33,272 bases of DNA from a virus: positions 1-33,272 of the IMG/VR virus record IMGVR_UViG_3300046517_001043. The stretch is one strand, 5' to 3'. The stretch's first letter is position 1; every line of letters starts with the position of its first letter. This document shows, piece by piece, positions 13,683 to 21,569 of the stretch. A program made the translations under genes and the position numbers. The notes beneath the pieces were generated by a model. It saw only the letters and a program-made list of their open reading frames with translations. It had not been told where the DNA came from and searched no databases.

Positions 13683-16213
13683 ACGAGCGCCACCCTGTAG
13701 TGGATCCGGTACTGGTCCGATCCCGCCACGAAGTTTGTAGCGTGTAGGGCCAGTCCAGCCCCGTCCAGGTTCGCAACCTGGATACGTGCAGAGGTAGTGG
13801 AAACGGCAATGCACTTGGCCGATGCCAGGTTTGCAGCCGCCCCGTTACCCCAGTTCGATCCAGCGTCCGACAGCGTAAGAGTCACGATCGGGAACGTCCC
13901 AGGGAGCGTCGTGGACCACACGAGATCAAATATCGTATAGGCCCCGATGCTGGTCCCTCCGGGGTTGAGTGCGATCACGCCCGCCGAGTCGTTGCCGGCG
14001 ATGGTGTAGGTACCCGTAGATCCGAGGGTCCCAGACACGTCCACGATCGTCGGAGTCGGACCGAACGTCAGCCCCGTCGAGCACACGTCGGGCGTCGCAC
14101 GGACAAGCGCGCCGGACTGGTTGACGATCCCGCTCGCGATTACGCCGTCTGTCGGCGCGTTCGGGGTGCGGCCGACCGCGAAGCCCGCGCCTGGGTCCCC
14201 GATCGCCTTGATCGTCACCGTGTACGCGCCCGTCGTATAGTTCTGGAGCGTGTACGTCTGCCCGACATACGGCGGCACCTCAATCACCGCGTTAGACACG
14301 AGCACCCCGGCGACGATGATCACGCCGCGCCCAACCTCGGTCAGCGTGGTCGTCCCGCCGGTGGTCGACACGACCTTGACCCCGGTCCCCTGCGCTGACT
14401 CGAGTCGGTTGGTTCCGTAAACGCTCGTGGGATCCATACCCGCGTTGTCGATCGCGGTGAGCGGCAGGGAGCCCGACCCGAACGACCCGGGCACGAGGTG
14501 GTAGTTCCCGCGGCTGGGCGTGTCGCTCCTCGACTGATAGACCGGCGTGGAGACCGTTCCGCCGGTGCCCGAACCGGTGCCCACCGAACCGACAAGCGAA
14601 AAGGTGGTAGGCGACAGAACAGTGACTCGCCAGAACCCGAGCGATCCGGCGTTGCCTGTGACACCTGCGACCGTGACCGCTACACCTGTCGTCAGGCCAT
14701 GCGATCCAGTGGTCGTAACCACGACAGGTGTAGCACTCGAGGCGGTTGCGATGGTGAGATCCGAGTCGGCTGCGGCCTCGAAATACCCGCTGACGACGTG
14801 GTTATCGCGCGCGCCGCCCCCGAAGGTGTAGTAGCTCGAACCCCGGTCGTAGCTCTCTGTCGTGTGGTCGCGGAAGGTGTTTTGTACCCCGGCCTCGATC
14901 CAGTTGGTCCGGCACTGCGAACTCGATCCGCCGAGGAACGTGTTCGCGTTCGCTCCGGAGCCCCCGGTGAGGTGCACCGGGAGCGTGTTGGAGTTGCGCG
15001 TATCGGTGCCGCATTGGGGTTGATAAAAGATGTTGTAGTACGGGCTCCCAGGCACGGAGCCGTCCCCGAAGATGCCGGTTCCACCGCATCCAATGAACTG
15101 CGTGAATAGCTGGTGAAACTGGCCCCACTTGGCCCCGGTGATGTCGAAGCCGACGAGCAGATTTGCCCCGCTTGTCACCACGTTCGCGCAGCCGTTCCCC
15201 GCGTCGAAGACCACGGCCATCGGCTGGCACTTCGTGAACCGGTGGAAGCTCCCACCCGTGAACGCCACCGCCGTACCCGAGAAGAACGGAAGGATCCGTG
15301 TGTGCTCGACGCCATGGGTGTGCACGTCGACCTCGTTCGAGATCGTGACCATCGAGCCGGTCGCGTAGTCGTACGGCCCGAGCGATAGGATCCCGCGCGT
15401 CGCCTGAAAAGCGTCGTTCGCTGCCTGGATCGCGGGCTGGTCGTCCGTCGAGCCATCGCCCACCGCGCCGAAGTGGTGCGGGGTAGCGCGACGCGGGCCG
15501 TTGGCGCCGAAGACCACCGAGCCGCCATCGCTCAAATCGAAGAGCGGCCGATCGTCGGGCGCGTCGTGCGAACAGTCGAGGGTCAAGACCACAGCGAAGG
15601 CCGGCTTGAACACGGTGCCCGGCTGCGTCACAAGCGCCTTTCCCGCACCGCCGATCGTCACATTGCTCGAGATCCCGAAGACCCCCGCGGCGAATGAGGC
15701 GCTGTCCGCGCTCGCCAGCGCGGCATTGATCGCCGCGCCGCGGTTCGAGCCGGGCTGCAGGAACGGCGGGAGTCCGACGGTACGCTCCGCCGCCGTCCGG
15801 ATGTAGGCGTTCGCGAGCTTGTCCGTGCCCTGGTCGGCCCGCCCGCCGAAACTGTCGTCTTGGAAGTGAGGATCGGCGCCAAGGCGGTTGAACCCTGGCG
15901 ACGGGAAGGCGTTGCCGTCGGCGTTCGGGAAGTGCAGGGCCACCCAGCAGTCCGGCTGGCCAGGGACGGCCCCGAGCTTGATCGTGTAGGTGGTGCCAGG
16001 GCGGTTCTGCGCCGGGAAGATGGTGGAGGCGTTCGTCGGGTCGGGAACGCTAGGAGCCGTCGAGAGGTCGGAAGGGTACGACTCGCAGGACCACACCCGG
16101 CCCACCGCGCCGCTCGTGTCGACGAGCTCGACGTCCTCGGTCGGGTCGAGGTCGAACACGACGACCTCACCCACCGTGCCGCCGTTCACTTGGATCGTGT
16201 TCCGCGTGGTCAT
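13679..16213 (-). CDS. Tailspike with pectate-lyase-type beta-helix
   Basis: An 844-residue protein. The N-terminal 230 residues look like a virion-anchoring region. HFGAVGDGSTDDQPAIQAAND (in part: GAVGDGSTDD) is the entry motif of Pectate_lyase_3 right-handed beta-helices, and repeated short strands follow. Near the middle is an HGLTTGVAVTVAG...FSLVG module known from phage fibres. The C-terminus is Thr/Ser-rich beta structure that may trimerise. It likely binds and perhaps degrades a host polysaccharide. Catalytic residues cannot be assigned. ATG start in an ATGA overlap with the spike gene. Its place between the spike and the wedge genes is unusual. Confidence 0.8.
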   Translation of the reverse strand: MTTRNTIQVNGGTVGEVVVFDLDPTEDVELVDTSGAVGRVWSCESYPSDLSTAPSVPDPTNASTIFPAQNRPGTTYTIKLGAVPGQPDCWVALHFPNADGNAFPSPGFNRLGADPHFQDDSFGGRADQGTDKLANAYIRTAAERTVGLPPFLQPGSNRGAAINAALASADSASFAAGVFGISSNVTIGGAGKALVTQPGTVFKPAFAVVLTLDCSHDAPDDRPLFDLSDGGSVVFGANGPRRATPHHFGAVGDGSTDDQPAIQAANDAFQATRGILSLGPYDYATGSMVTISNEVDVHTHGVEHTRILPFFSGTAVAFTGGSFHRFTKCQPMAVVFDAGNGCANVVTSGANLLVGFDITGAKWGQFHQLFTQFIGCGGTGIFGDGSVPGSPYYNIFYQPQCGTDTRNSNTLPVHLTGGSGANANTFLGGSSSQCRTNWIEAGVQNTFRDHTTESYDRGSSYYTFGGGARDNHVVSGYFEAAADSDLTIATASSATPVVVTTTGSHGLTTGVAVTVAGVTGNAGSLGFWRVTVLSPTTFSLVGSVGTGSGTGGTVSTPVYQSRSDTPSRGNYHLVPGSFGSGSLPLTAIDNAGMDPTSVYGTNRLESAQGTGVKVVSTTGGTTTLTEVGRGVIIVAGVLVSNAVIEVPPYVGQTYTLQNYTTGAYTVTIKAIGDPGAGFAVGRTPNAPTDGVIASGIVNQSGALVRATPDVCSTGLTFGPTPTIVDVSGTLGSTGTYTIAGNDSAGVIALNPGGTSIGAYTIFDLVWSTTLPGTFPIVTLTLSDAGSNWGNGAAANLASAKCIAVSTTSARIQVANLDGAGLALHATNFVAGSDQYRIHYRVALV

Positions 16214-16902
16214 GTCGCCTTCACCTTCGCCGCCGCAGTGTGCACCATGGGATCGCTCCCGCCAGGACCGAATGGGCTGGGCCCGAACGCCGTCGTGAAG
16301 GCCGTTTTCAAAGCCGCGCCCCCGTCGTTCGGAACTGGCGTCCAGCCATTGAACAGCGCGAACCAGCGGGCCAGGTTGGCATCCGCCGGCGTGGCCAGGG
16401 CAACCGGTGTTGCGGTGTCGTCCCCGATCCGCACCTCCGGCGCAAAGAGCTTCAGCATGGCCGGCGCGAAGAGCACCGCCGCGCTATCGGCGTCCGGGGT
16501 GAGCGGCGTCCGGGAGATGCAGGGAATCGCCACGGCGTGGGCCAGGTGGCACGTCCGGACGTCGGTGGGCAGGCCGGCATTCCCGGTGCGCAGCCAGTCA
16601 CGGATCGAGCGCTGTAGGCACACGACTAGGAGCCCGTCCCCGGCCGTGAGGTCGAAGGAAAGCGATACCCCGCCGCCCTGTGGGAAGAGCACCGGCACGT
16701 CCGGGAGCACGGGGGGTATCTCGGCAGCCATTGTGCCGTCCTCGCGCGGGACCGGCCTCGAGCAGACGAGCTGCACGTCGGCCGATTGCGTGTCGCGCGT
16801 CCATGCGACCACGGTGCCCACCTGGACGGTGAACACGTCGCCGAGGGCGCTCGCGATACCGCGCGCGATCACCTCGTCCCAGCGGGGCTGCGTGCCGCTC
16901 AA
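16210..16902 (-). CDS. Baseplate spike protein, Gp138-like N-terminal domain
   Basis: A 230-residue protein. The N-terminal OB-like part (FTVQVGTVVAWTRDTQSADVQLV, then PVLPDVPVLFPQGGGVSLSF and AGDGLLVVCLQRSIRDW) matches the Gp138 spike domain family. A short beta C-terminus follows. It forms the membrane-piercing tip under the hub. The start is a TTG (16902) in a TTGA overlap with the hub stop, an unusual start codon even in this GTG-rich genome. No ATG or GTG upstream fits better. Confidence 0.82.
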   Translation of the reverse strand: MSGTQPRWDEVIARGIASALGDVFTVQVGTVVAWTRDTQSADVQLVCSRPVPREDGTMAAEIPPVLPDVPVLFPQGGGVSLSFDLTAGDGLLVVCLQRSIRDWLRTGNAGLPTDVRTCHLAHAVAIPCISRTPLTPDADSAAVLFAPAMLKLFAPEVRIGDDTATPVALATPADANLARWFALFNGWTPVPNDGGAALKTAFTTAFGPSPFGPGGSDPMVHTAAAKVKAT

Positions 16903-17750
16903 AAGGGTTTTCCTTTCGCGTCCACGTACCAGTCATCCCCGCGCGTGTCGCCCGTGTAGGTGCACTCCTGGAGCACGTACTGGCCTTTCAGTTCGTGGGC
17001 CGTGACCACCGCCTTGCGCCCGGGGATCACGTCGGGCTGAATCAGCATCCGAAACGACACGGTGCCGTCCTTGTCGACGGACGGGGAACCGAGCATGCCG
17101 TGTGTCTCGTCGACCACGACGGCGAAGTCCTGGAGTGCTTCGGCGATTCCCAGGATCTGGAGCACGCCGTTCTGCACGCTCCACGTCAGTCCGACGCTTT
17201 CGAGAATGCGGCTCATTTCTCGAGCCGCCGAGCCGGAGAGCACGGTGCCCATCGAGAACGCGCCGCCGAGACCGAGGGACTGGATCTTCGCGACTGCGCT
17301 CGAGAGGTTGCCGGCGCCGACGCCGAGGGCCTTGACGAGAGCGTTGAGCACGGTGCCGACGTCGCTCCCCTTTCGGAGCGCCACGTTCACACGCGCGCTT
17401 CTCATGGCCTTCTCACCGTCGCCGGCGGAGAGCGAAGTCACCCAGTCGGGGCCCTGGCGCTGGCTGTAGGTGGTGCGGAGATCGCCCAGGAACAGCGTCG
17501 AGGTGAGGCCCACATAGCCGGCGTCGACCTGCACAAGGGCGCTCTTCGCCTGCTGGAGCGCGAGGCGGTGATCCGCGTTCAAATTGTGGATCTGTAGATC
17601 GCACGTGTTCGCCGTTGCCTTCAGATCCCGCTTGATCGTGAAGTGACACGTGAGCCCGGCTTGCGAGCCGATCGTGTTGATTCCGATCGCGCTCGAGCCG
17701 TCCACCGAGACGGCGATCTTGCACGCGCGGTTGATCATGAGGGCGCTCAC
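16899..17750 (-). CDS. Baseplate hub protein
   Basis: A 283-residue protein. INRACKIAVSVDGSSAIG, GLTCHFTIKRDLKATANTC and NLNADHRLALQQAKSALVQVDAGY match the hub family of small myophages (Pam3-type hub, Mu gpD-like). The start is taken as the GTG at 17750: it makes a GTGA overlap with the plug gene and has a GAGGAG site upstream. An ATG at 17738 is possible but lies far from that site. It sits between plug and spike, as expected of the hub. Confidence 0.8.
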   Translation of the reverse strand: MSALMINRACKIAVSVDGSSAIGINTIGSQAGLTCHFTIKRDLKATANTCDLQIHNLNADHRLALQQAKSALVQVDAGYVGLTSTLFLGDLRTTYSQRQGPDWVTSLSAGDGEKAMRSARVNVALRKGSDVGTVLNALVKALGVGAGNLSSAVAKIQSLGLGGAFSMGTVLSGSAAREMSRILESVGLTWSVQNGVLQILGIAEALQDFAVVVDETHGMLGSPSVDKDGTVSFRMLIQPDVIPGRKAVVTAHELKGQYVLQECTYTGDTRGDDWYVDAKGKPF

Positions 17751-18076
17751 AGGGCCGCGCGCTCCTCGGCGGTGTAGTAGAGCAGCGAGAACGAACGCCC
17801 GAGCGAATAGAAGCCGGGGCCGTCGTCGTTCACGGTGGCGAGCACCACAAGCAGGCCATGAGGCCTCGCTGGGTTCACGACACCGCGAAGCGTGCTCCAC
17901 CTGGGCACGAGCTTCACACCGGCGATCAGCACCTCCCCGTCCGTGGTTGCGAGCGAGAAGAAGTAGCGATCTTCGCGCGCGTGGTAGTCCAGCGTTACGA
18001 CGTAGTCGCTCCCGTCGAGCGTCACGCGGAACGTGGACACCGGCGTGTCGAGCGGCAGGGGGACGGAGAGCGGCAT
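17747..18076 (-). CDS. Baseplate plug protein (DUF6983/Pam3 gp18-like)
   Basis: A 109-residue all-beta protein. The pattern STFRVTLDGSDYVVTLDYHARED, YFFSLATTDGEVLIAGVKLV and SLLYYTAEE matches the small plug subunits first seen in cyanophage Pam3. These sit inside the baseplate hub and also occur in many siphophages as a short conserved protein. The ATG follows the Dit-like stop without a gap, and the stop overlaps the hub GTG. Confidence 0.82.
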   Translation of the reverse strand: MPLSVPLPLDTPVSTFRVTLDGSDYVVTLDYHAREDRYFFSLATTDGEVLIAGVKLVPRWSTLRGVVNPARPHGLLVVLATVNDDGPGFYSLGRSFSLLYYTAEERAAL

Positions 18077-18826
18077 TCACCCGCCCCCTGCAATCCCGCC
18101 GACTACGGCGTTCAGGCCTTGCTTCAGAATCGAGGCCTTCTCGGCGGACGACATGGGCGCCGGCGTCTGCGGGCCCGCGGCCTTCGGCGGCACCGCCGCC
18201 ACGATGAGAGGCTTCGGAGCGGCCACCGAGGCCGTGGCCACGATGTTCACGCGTTTCAGTTCGACCTTGAAAACCATGCTCCCGAGCTTGTTGCGCTCGC
18301 ACGAGACGCTGGTGATGGCCATCGAGTCGTATTGCTTCGTCGAGGCAAACACGGTGCATAGCTGCCCCGATCGCTCGATCACCGTCAGCGCGTTGTGCAC
18401 CGTCGCGATCACGTCGATGGGGCCCGGAGGCTGCAGCGTCGTGGCAATCGTGGGCGGCGTGCCGAAGAGGAGCGACCCGAGCGCCGAGACGCCGGCCGAG
18501 ATGAGACCGGTCAGGGAGAGCGGGGTAGGGCTCGGCGGAATCACCAGCGGCTGCGGGCCAAGCTGCCAGCCGGCACCCGGGTAGGTGCCCACCGCGGCGC
18601 TAACGCCCTTCGTCGGCGAGTTCGTAACGATCCCCTCGAGGGACACGCTCTCGGGGTCGTGGCGGACGTTGTCGGTGACGTCGCTCCCGATCTCGACCGG
18701 GTGCTCGGTGAGCTCGGAAGTGTTCGTGTGCGTCTCCGAAACGATCGTGTCGAAGTAGACGGCGGGGCCGGCGTCGGGCTGAATCCATGCGAACCGAGGG
18801 CCGCGGCGGGTGATGTCGATGTTCAC
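18077..18826 (-). CDS. Dit-like baseplate/tail protein
   Basis: A 249-residue protein. The N-terminal 85 residues (YFDTIVSETHTNTSELTEHPVEIGSDVTDNV, in outline, then SLEGIVTN) match the Dit-like N-terminal domain of contractile phages. The middle (IDVIATVHNALTVIERSGQLCTVF, then MAITSVSCERNKLGSMVFKVELKRV) completes the beta domain. The C-terminus is Pro/Ala-rich. GTG start in a GTGA overlap with the tape measure. It should form the ring joining tube to hub. Confidence 0.75.
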   Translation of the reverse strand: MNIDITRRGPRFAWIQPDAGPAVYFDTIVSETHTNTSELTEHPVEIGSDVTDNVRHDPESVSLEGIVTNSPTKGVSAAVGTYPGAGWQLGPQPLVIPPSPTPLSLTGLISAGVSALGSLLFGTPPTIATTLQPPGPIDVIATVHNALTVIERSGQLCTVFASTKQYDSMAITSVSCERNKLGSMVFKVELKRVNIVATASVAAPKPLIVAAVPPKAAGPQTPAPMSSAEKASILKQGLNAVVGGIAGGG

Positions 18827-20469
18827 GGCGCCACCGCCTCGAGCGCTGCGAGAGCGGCCCGCCGGTCGTCGTTCAGGATCTGCGGCAAGGCGTCGCGCAC
18901 GCCGTCCGCGCCGCCGCGCTCGCCACCTGTATTGATCGTGATCGAGTTGTTCTGCTCGACCATCGCGGTGCGAGGCCCGTAGGACGTGCTCCCCACCGTC
19001 GGCGCCCGGACCAGCGTCGCCGTCGCACCCACCGCCGGGCCTCGAGTGACCCCCTCGGCGAAGCCGGCGTTGACGTTCTCGCCGAGGTCGGCGAACACCG
19101 TCGACGGGGAGTTGATCCCGAGCTTCTTTTTGAACGCGCCCCAGAGCGAGCCGGCGAGCCCTTCGATCGCGTCCACCGTGTTCGGGATGCCTTGCGTGAT
19201 CCCGTCGACTAGCCCCTTGATGATGCCGGCCGCGGCGTCACGCGCCGTCTGCGGGAGCTTCGTGGCCCAGTCGAGGAAGGCCGCGGTGATCTTCTCGTCC
19301 CATGCGGAGAACTCGGCCCACGTCTCACCGAAACCGAACTTCCAGATCCGGCCGATGTCCTCCCAGGCCTGCTGGAAGAACTCGGTGATCGTGGAGTTCT
19401 CGATGAAATCGACGAGCTCGGCGAAGGCCTTCTGCGCCTCCTTGCCGATCTCGCCGATGCCGAGCGCCTCCCCGATCGAGTTGAGGAAGTCGCCGAGGAC
19501 CGACTCGCCGCCCCGAAAGAAGGTAACGATGTCTTCGACGATCAGGAACAGCGCGATCCAAGGAGCGGCGGCACGAAGCGTATTCGCGATGAACTTGAGC
19601 ATGCCGGCGTTCATGACGGCGAGCACGGCGGCAATGGCAACGCCCGCAATCTTCCACGAACTCGAGCGAGCGGTGACCTTCGCGAAGCCTTGAATGAACC
19701 ACGCAACGGCCTTGCGCGTCGCGATGAAAACGGGAAGGAGCTGCTCGGCCAAGAGTAGCTTGATCTTCTGCCAGCCGAGCTCCTCGGACTTCTTGGCGCG
19801 ATCAAGCTTCTTGAATTGCTGAATGTTCTCTTCGGTGAACCCGCCGACGGCGTCGTACTCCTCGCCGAGCTCGCGCATGGCGTCCTTGTTCGCGAGGAAC
19901 GTCGGCACGAGCGCCGCGCCGTTGCGCCCGAAGATCGCCATGCTTGCGGCCACACGATCCGACGGGCTTTCGAGACCAGCAATCGCCTCGCCCGTAGCGG
20001 TGAAGATCTCGACCGGCGTCTTGTTCTTGAGATCCTCAGCGGAGATCCCGAGCGCCTTGAATGCTTCCTGGGCCTTCTTCCCTCCGCCGGGCAGGCCGGC
20101 CATGCCCTCGTCAAGCCCCTCGAGCGCGCCCTTCCCGCCGCCCGATGCCTGCGAGATGTTCTTCTCGAGTAGCCGGAACGCGCCGCCGAGTTCGCCCGCG
20201 TCCTTGCCCGTCTGGAACATCAGGCGCTGTAGATCGTCGAGCCCAATCCCATACTGGGCGGTGACGGCTCGGAGATCTTTGCTCTGCGTGGATAGCTCAG
20301 AGAACATGTCACCGATGCCGAGACTCTCGAATTTGAAACCACCCTTGAGGTTCTCGATCGATTCCTTGACTATGCCAGTGAACGCTTTGAGCTTAGTGGT
20401 GCCCTCCTCGAGAGCCTTCGTCTCCACCTGGATCTCGAACGCGGCCAGGACTTCGCGCAGCGCGGGCAT
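18823..20469 (-). CDS. Tape measure protein
   Basis: A 548-residue protein that sets tail length and is ejected with the DNA. It is long and helical. The N-terminus resembles other tape measures (DLQRLMFQTGKDAGELGGAF, SPSDRVAASMAIFGRNGAALVP). Hydrophobic segments lie near residues 272-316 (AGVAIAAVLAVMNAGMLKFI, WIALFLIVEDIVTFF). The C-terminal GINSPSTVFADLGENVNAGFAEGV is characteristic of tape measures. The ATG overlaps by one base the stop of the frameshift product. At about 0.15 nm per residue the tail would be short, roughly 80 nm. Confidence 0.93.
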   Translation of the reverse strand: MPALREVLAAFEIQVETKALEEGTTKLKAFTGIVKESIENLKGGFKFESLGIGDMFSELSTQSKDLRAVTAQYGIGLDDLQRLMFQTGKDAGELGGAFRLLEKNISQASGGGKGALEGLDEGMAGLPGGGKKAQEAFKALGISAEDLKNKTPVEIFTATGEAIAGLESPSDRVAASMAIFGRNGAALVPTFLANKDAMRELGEEYDAVGGFTEENIQQFKKLDRAKKSEELGWQKIKLLLAEQLLPVFIATRKAVAWFIQGFAKVTARSSSWKIAGVAIAAVLAVMNAGMLKFIANTLRAAAPWIALFLIVEDIVTFFRGGESVLGDFLNSIGEALGIGEIGKEAQKAFAELVDFIENSTITEFFQQAWEDIGRIWKFGFGETWAEFSAWDEKITAAFLDWATKLPQTARDAAAGIIKGLVDGITQGIPNTVDAIEGLAGSLWGAFKKKLGINSPSTVFADLGENVNAGFAEGVTRGPAVGATATLVRAPTVGSTSYGPRTAMVEQNNSITINTGGERGGADGVRDALPQILNDDRRAALAALEAVAP

Positions 20470-21121
20470 TAGAACGCCTTCCGATCTGCGCGCCTACGCG
20501 CCTCGGCCTCGGCGTCCTCGAACGCGTCCAGGATCTCGTGCATGTCCTGCACTTCGTCGATCGACAACGAGGTACACACCTCGGTGCGCGACGCGAGGTG
20601 CGCGTGCACCGGCCGCCACGTGAACCACGAGACGCCCGGAGGGATCGCCACAGTCACCCCGTCGCTGGACGAAGGCCCCACCCGCCTTCGAGCATATCGG
20701 CTAAAAAACTTGCGACGTTCGCCCGCACGCACTGGGAGTCGAACTTGTAGCGGCGCCCAGGATGCCCGCCGAACACGGACTCAGTGCAATCCTTCAGAGG
20801 CAACCACACGACGGCGCCGTTCGCCTCGTTCTTGAGTTCCGCCGAGGCGGTGAACAGGTTTCGCATGCGGGTAAACCCCGCGCCGTCCGCGTCCGCCGGC
20901 CACGTCAACGACACGTTCGCGGCGAGCAGCTGGTCGACGAACGCCCCCGCGTCGCCCTTGCCGTCGAGCAGCGACGGAAGCGCGTTCACCAGGAGCTTCA
21001 CCACGGGCTCACTGACGCGGTTGATCAGCGCGTCGCAGACGCGCAAGGCGTCATCAGGCGCGAGCTGCTTGATCCGCACCGTGTGCGGCCCGAGGCTGAA
21101 CTCGAACGACTCGCGCGGCAT
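20469..21121 (-). CDS. Tail assembly chaperone, -1 frameshift fusion product
   Basis: A 217-residue fusion. Residues 1-140 come from the 0 frame starting at 21121. A -1 shift on TTTTTTA (20708-20702) then continues into the downstream frame for 77 residues to 20469. That frame reads SRYARRRVGPSSSDG and ends in an acidic then basic helix (MHEILDAFEDAEAEARRRAD). In tailed phages such paired products keep the tape measure soluble during tail assembly, and the long form is made by frameshifting. The downstream frame has no good start of its own. It lies exactly between tube and tape measure, as expected. Confidence 0.85.
20654..21121 (-). CDS. Tail assembly chaperone, short form
   Basis: A 155-residue product read without frameshifting. 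The N-terminus (FEFSLGPHTVRIKQLAPDDAL) is a small beta domain, and the rest is helical (VSEPVVKLLVNALPSLLD, AFVDQLLAANVSLTW). It resembles the gpG-like chaperones of contractile phages. The last 15 residues after the slippery site are unique to this form. The ATG is 3 bases after the tube gene stop. Confidence 0.85.
   Translation of the reverse strand: MPRESFEFSLGPHTVRIKQLAPDDALRVCDALINRVSEPVVKLLVNALPSLLDGKGDAGAFVDQLLAANVSLTWPADADGAGFTRMRNLFTASAELKNEANGAVVWLPLKDCTESVFGGHPGRRYKFDSQCVRANVASFLADMLEGGWGLRPATG
20670..20690 (-). other. Frameshift-stimulating hairpin
   Basis: On the - strand CGAAGGC and GCCTTCG form a perfect 7-bp stem around the 7-base loop GGGTGGG. It begins 11 bases after the slippery heptamer, slightly more than the usual 5-9. 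It is GC-rich and well placed to pause the ribosome. The G-rich loop might also pair with a downstream C-rich stretch. Confidence 0.72.
20702..20708 (-). promoter_or_regulatory. Programmed -1 frameshift slippery site U UUU UUA
   Basis: On the - strand the 0 frame reads AGT TTT TTA GCC, giving the heptamer T TTT TTA in the correct phase for a tandem -1 slip. It is the same heptamer as the HIV-1 gag-pol site. The -1 frame then reads AGC CGA TAT into the 77-codon downstream frame. The next 0-frame stop is 15 codons further on, so the shift has room to work. Confidence 0.88.
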
Positions 21122-21124
21122 GGA

Positions 21125-21562
21125 TCACGACCCGCCCGGGAAGTAGGTGGCGTCCGTGACGACGAGCTTCCATTCCTTCGTGCCGACCGTCTTGCCGACC
21201 TCGGTTTTCGGCGAGGCGACGATGCGCGCCGCCGTCCCCATCAGGAGGTCGTTGCCGAGATCGTTCTTGAACAGGAACGGGCCGAGACCGGCCAACGTGG
21301 CCTTGTCGACCGCGAGGAGCGCCGCGAGCACCGTATTGACCGGCGACGTCTGCAGGAGCTTCACGGTGACGTTGTAGGACTTGTTGCCGGTCTCGGAGAA
21401 CACCCCAGAGCCATCGGCGCCGGTGGTGAACTCGAAGTCGGGGGCCACCGGCTCGATCTCGAGGAGCCCGTCCTCGGCCGCGCCGCCCGCGTTGATGTTC
21501 GCGAACAGGGCATGGACGATCGTGAACCCTTGAACGCTGTAGGTTTTCGCGCTGTCGGACAT
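21125..21562 (-). CDS. Tail tube protein (DUF3277-like)
   Basis: A 145-residue protein. YSVQGFTIVHALFANINAGGAAEDGLLEIEP and FSETGNKSYNVTVKLLQTSPVN (shown in outline) match the DUF3277 tube family found after DUF3383 sheaths. It stacks as hexamer rings inside the sheath. Strong beta pattern throughout. The position directly after the sheath gene and before the chaperones is conserved. ATG start 7 bases after the sheath stop. Confidence 0.88.
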   Translation of the reverse strand: MSDSAKTYSVQGFTIVHALFANINAGGAAEDGLLEIEPVAPDFEFTTGADGSGVFSETGNKSYNVTVKLLQTSPVNTVLAALLAVDKATLAGLGPFLFKNDLGNDLLMGTAARIVASPKTEVGKTVGTKEWKLVVTDATYFPGGS

Positions 21563-21569
21563 GGATCCC

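Noticed and set aside
15860-17005. 381-codon + strand frame opposite spike genes
   Set aside because: Antisense to the tailspike and spike genes, no recognisable domain, no ribosome site.
20469-20732. Independent 87-codon gene after the tail chaperone
   Set aside because: Its first codons overlap the chaperone frame and have no ribosome site; the slippery site and hairpin show it is reached by -1 frameshifting.
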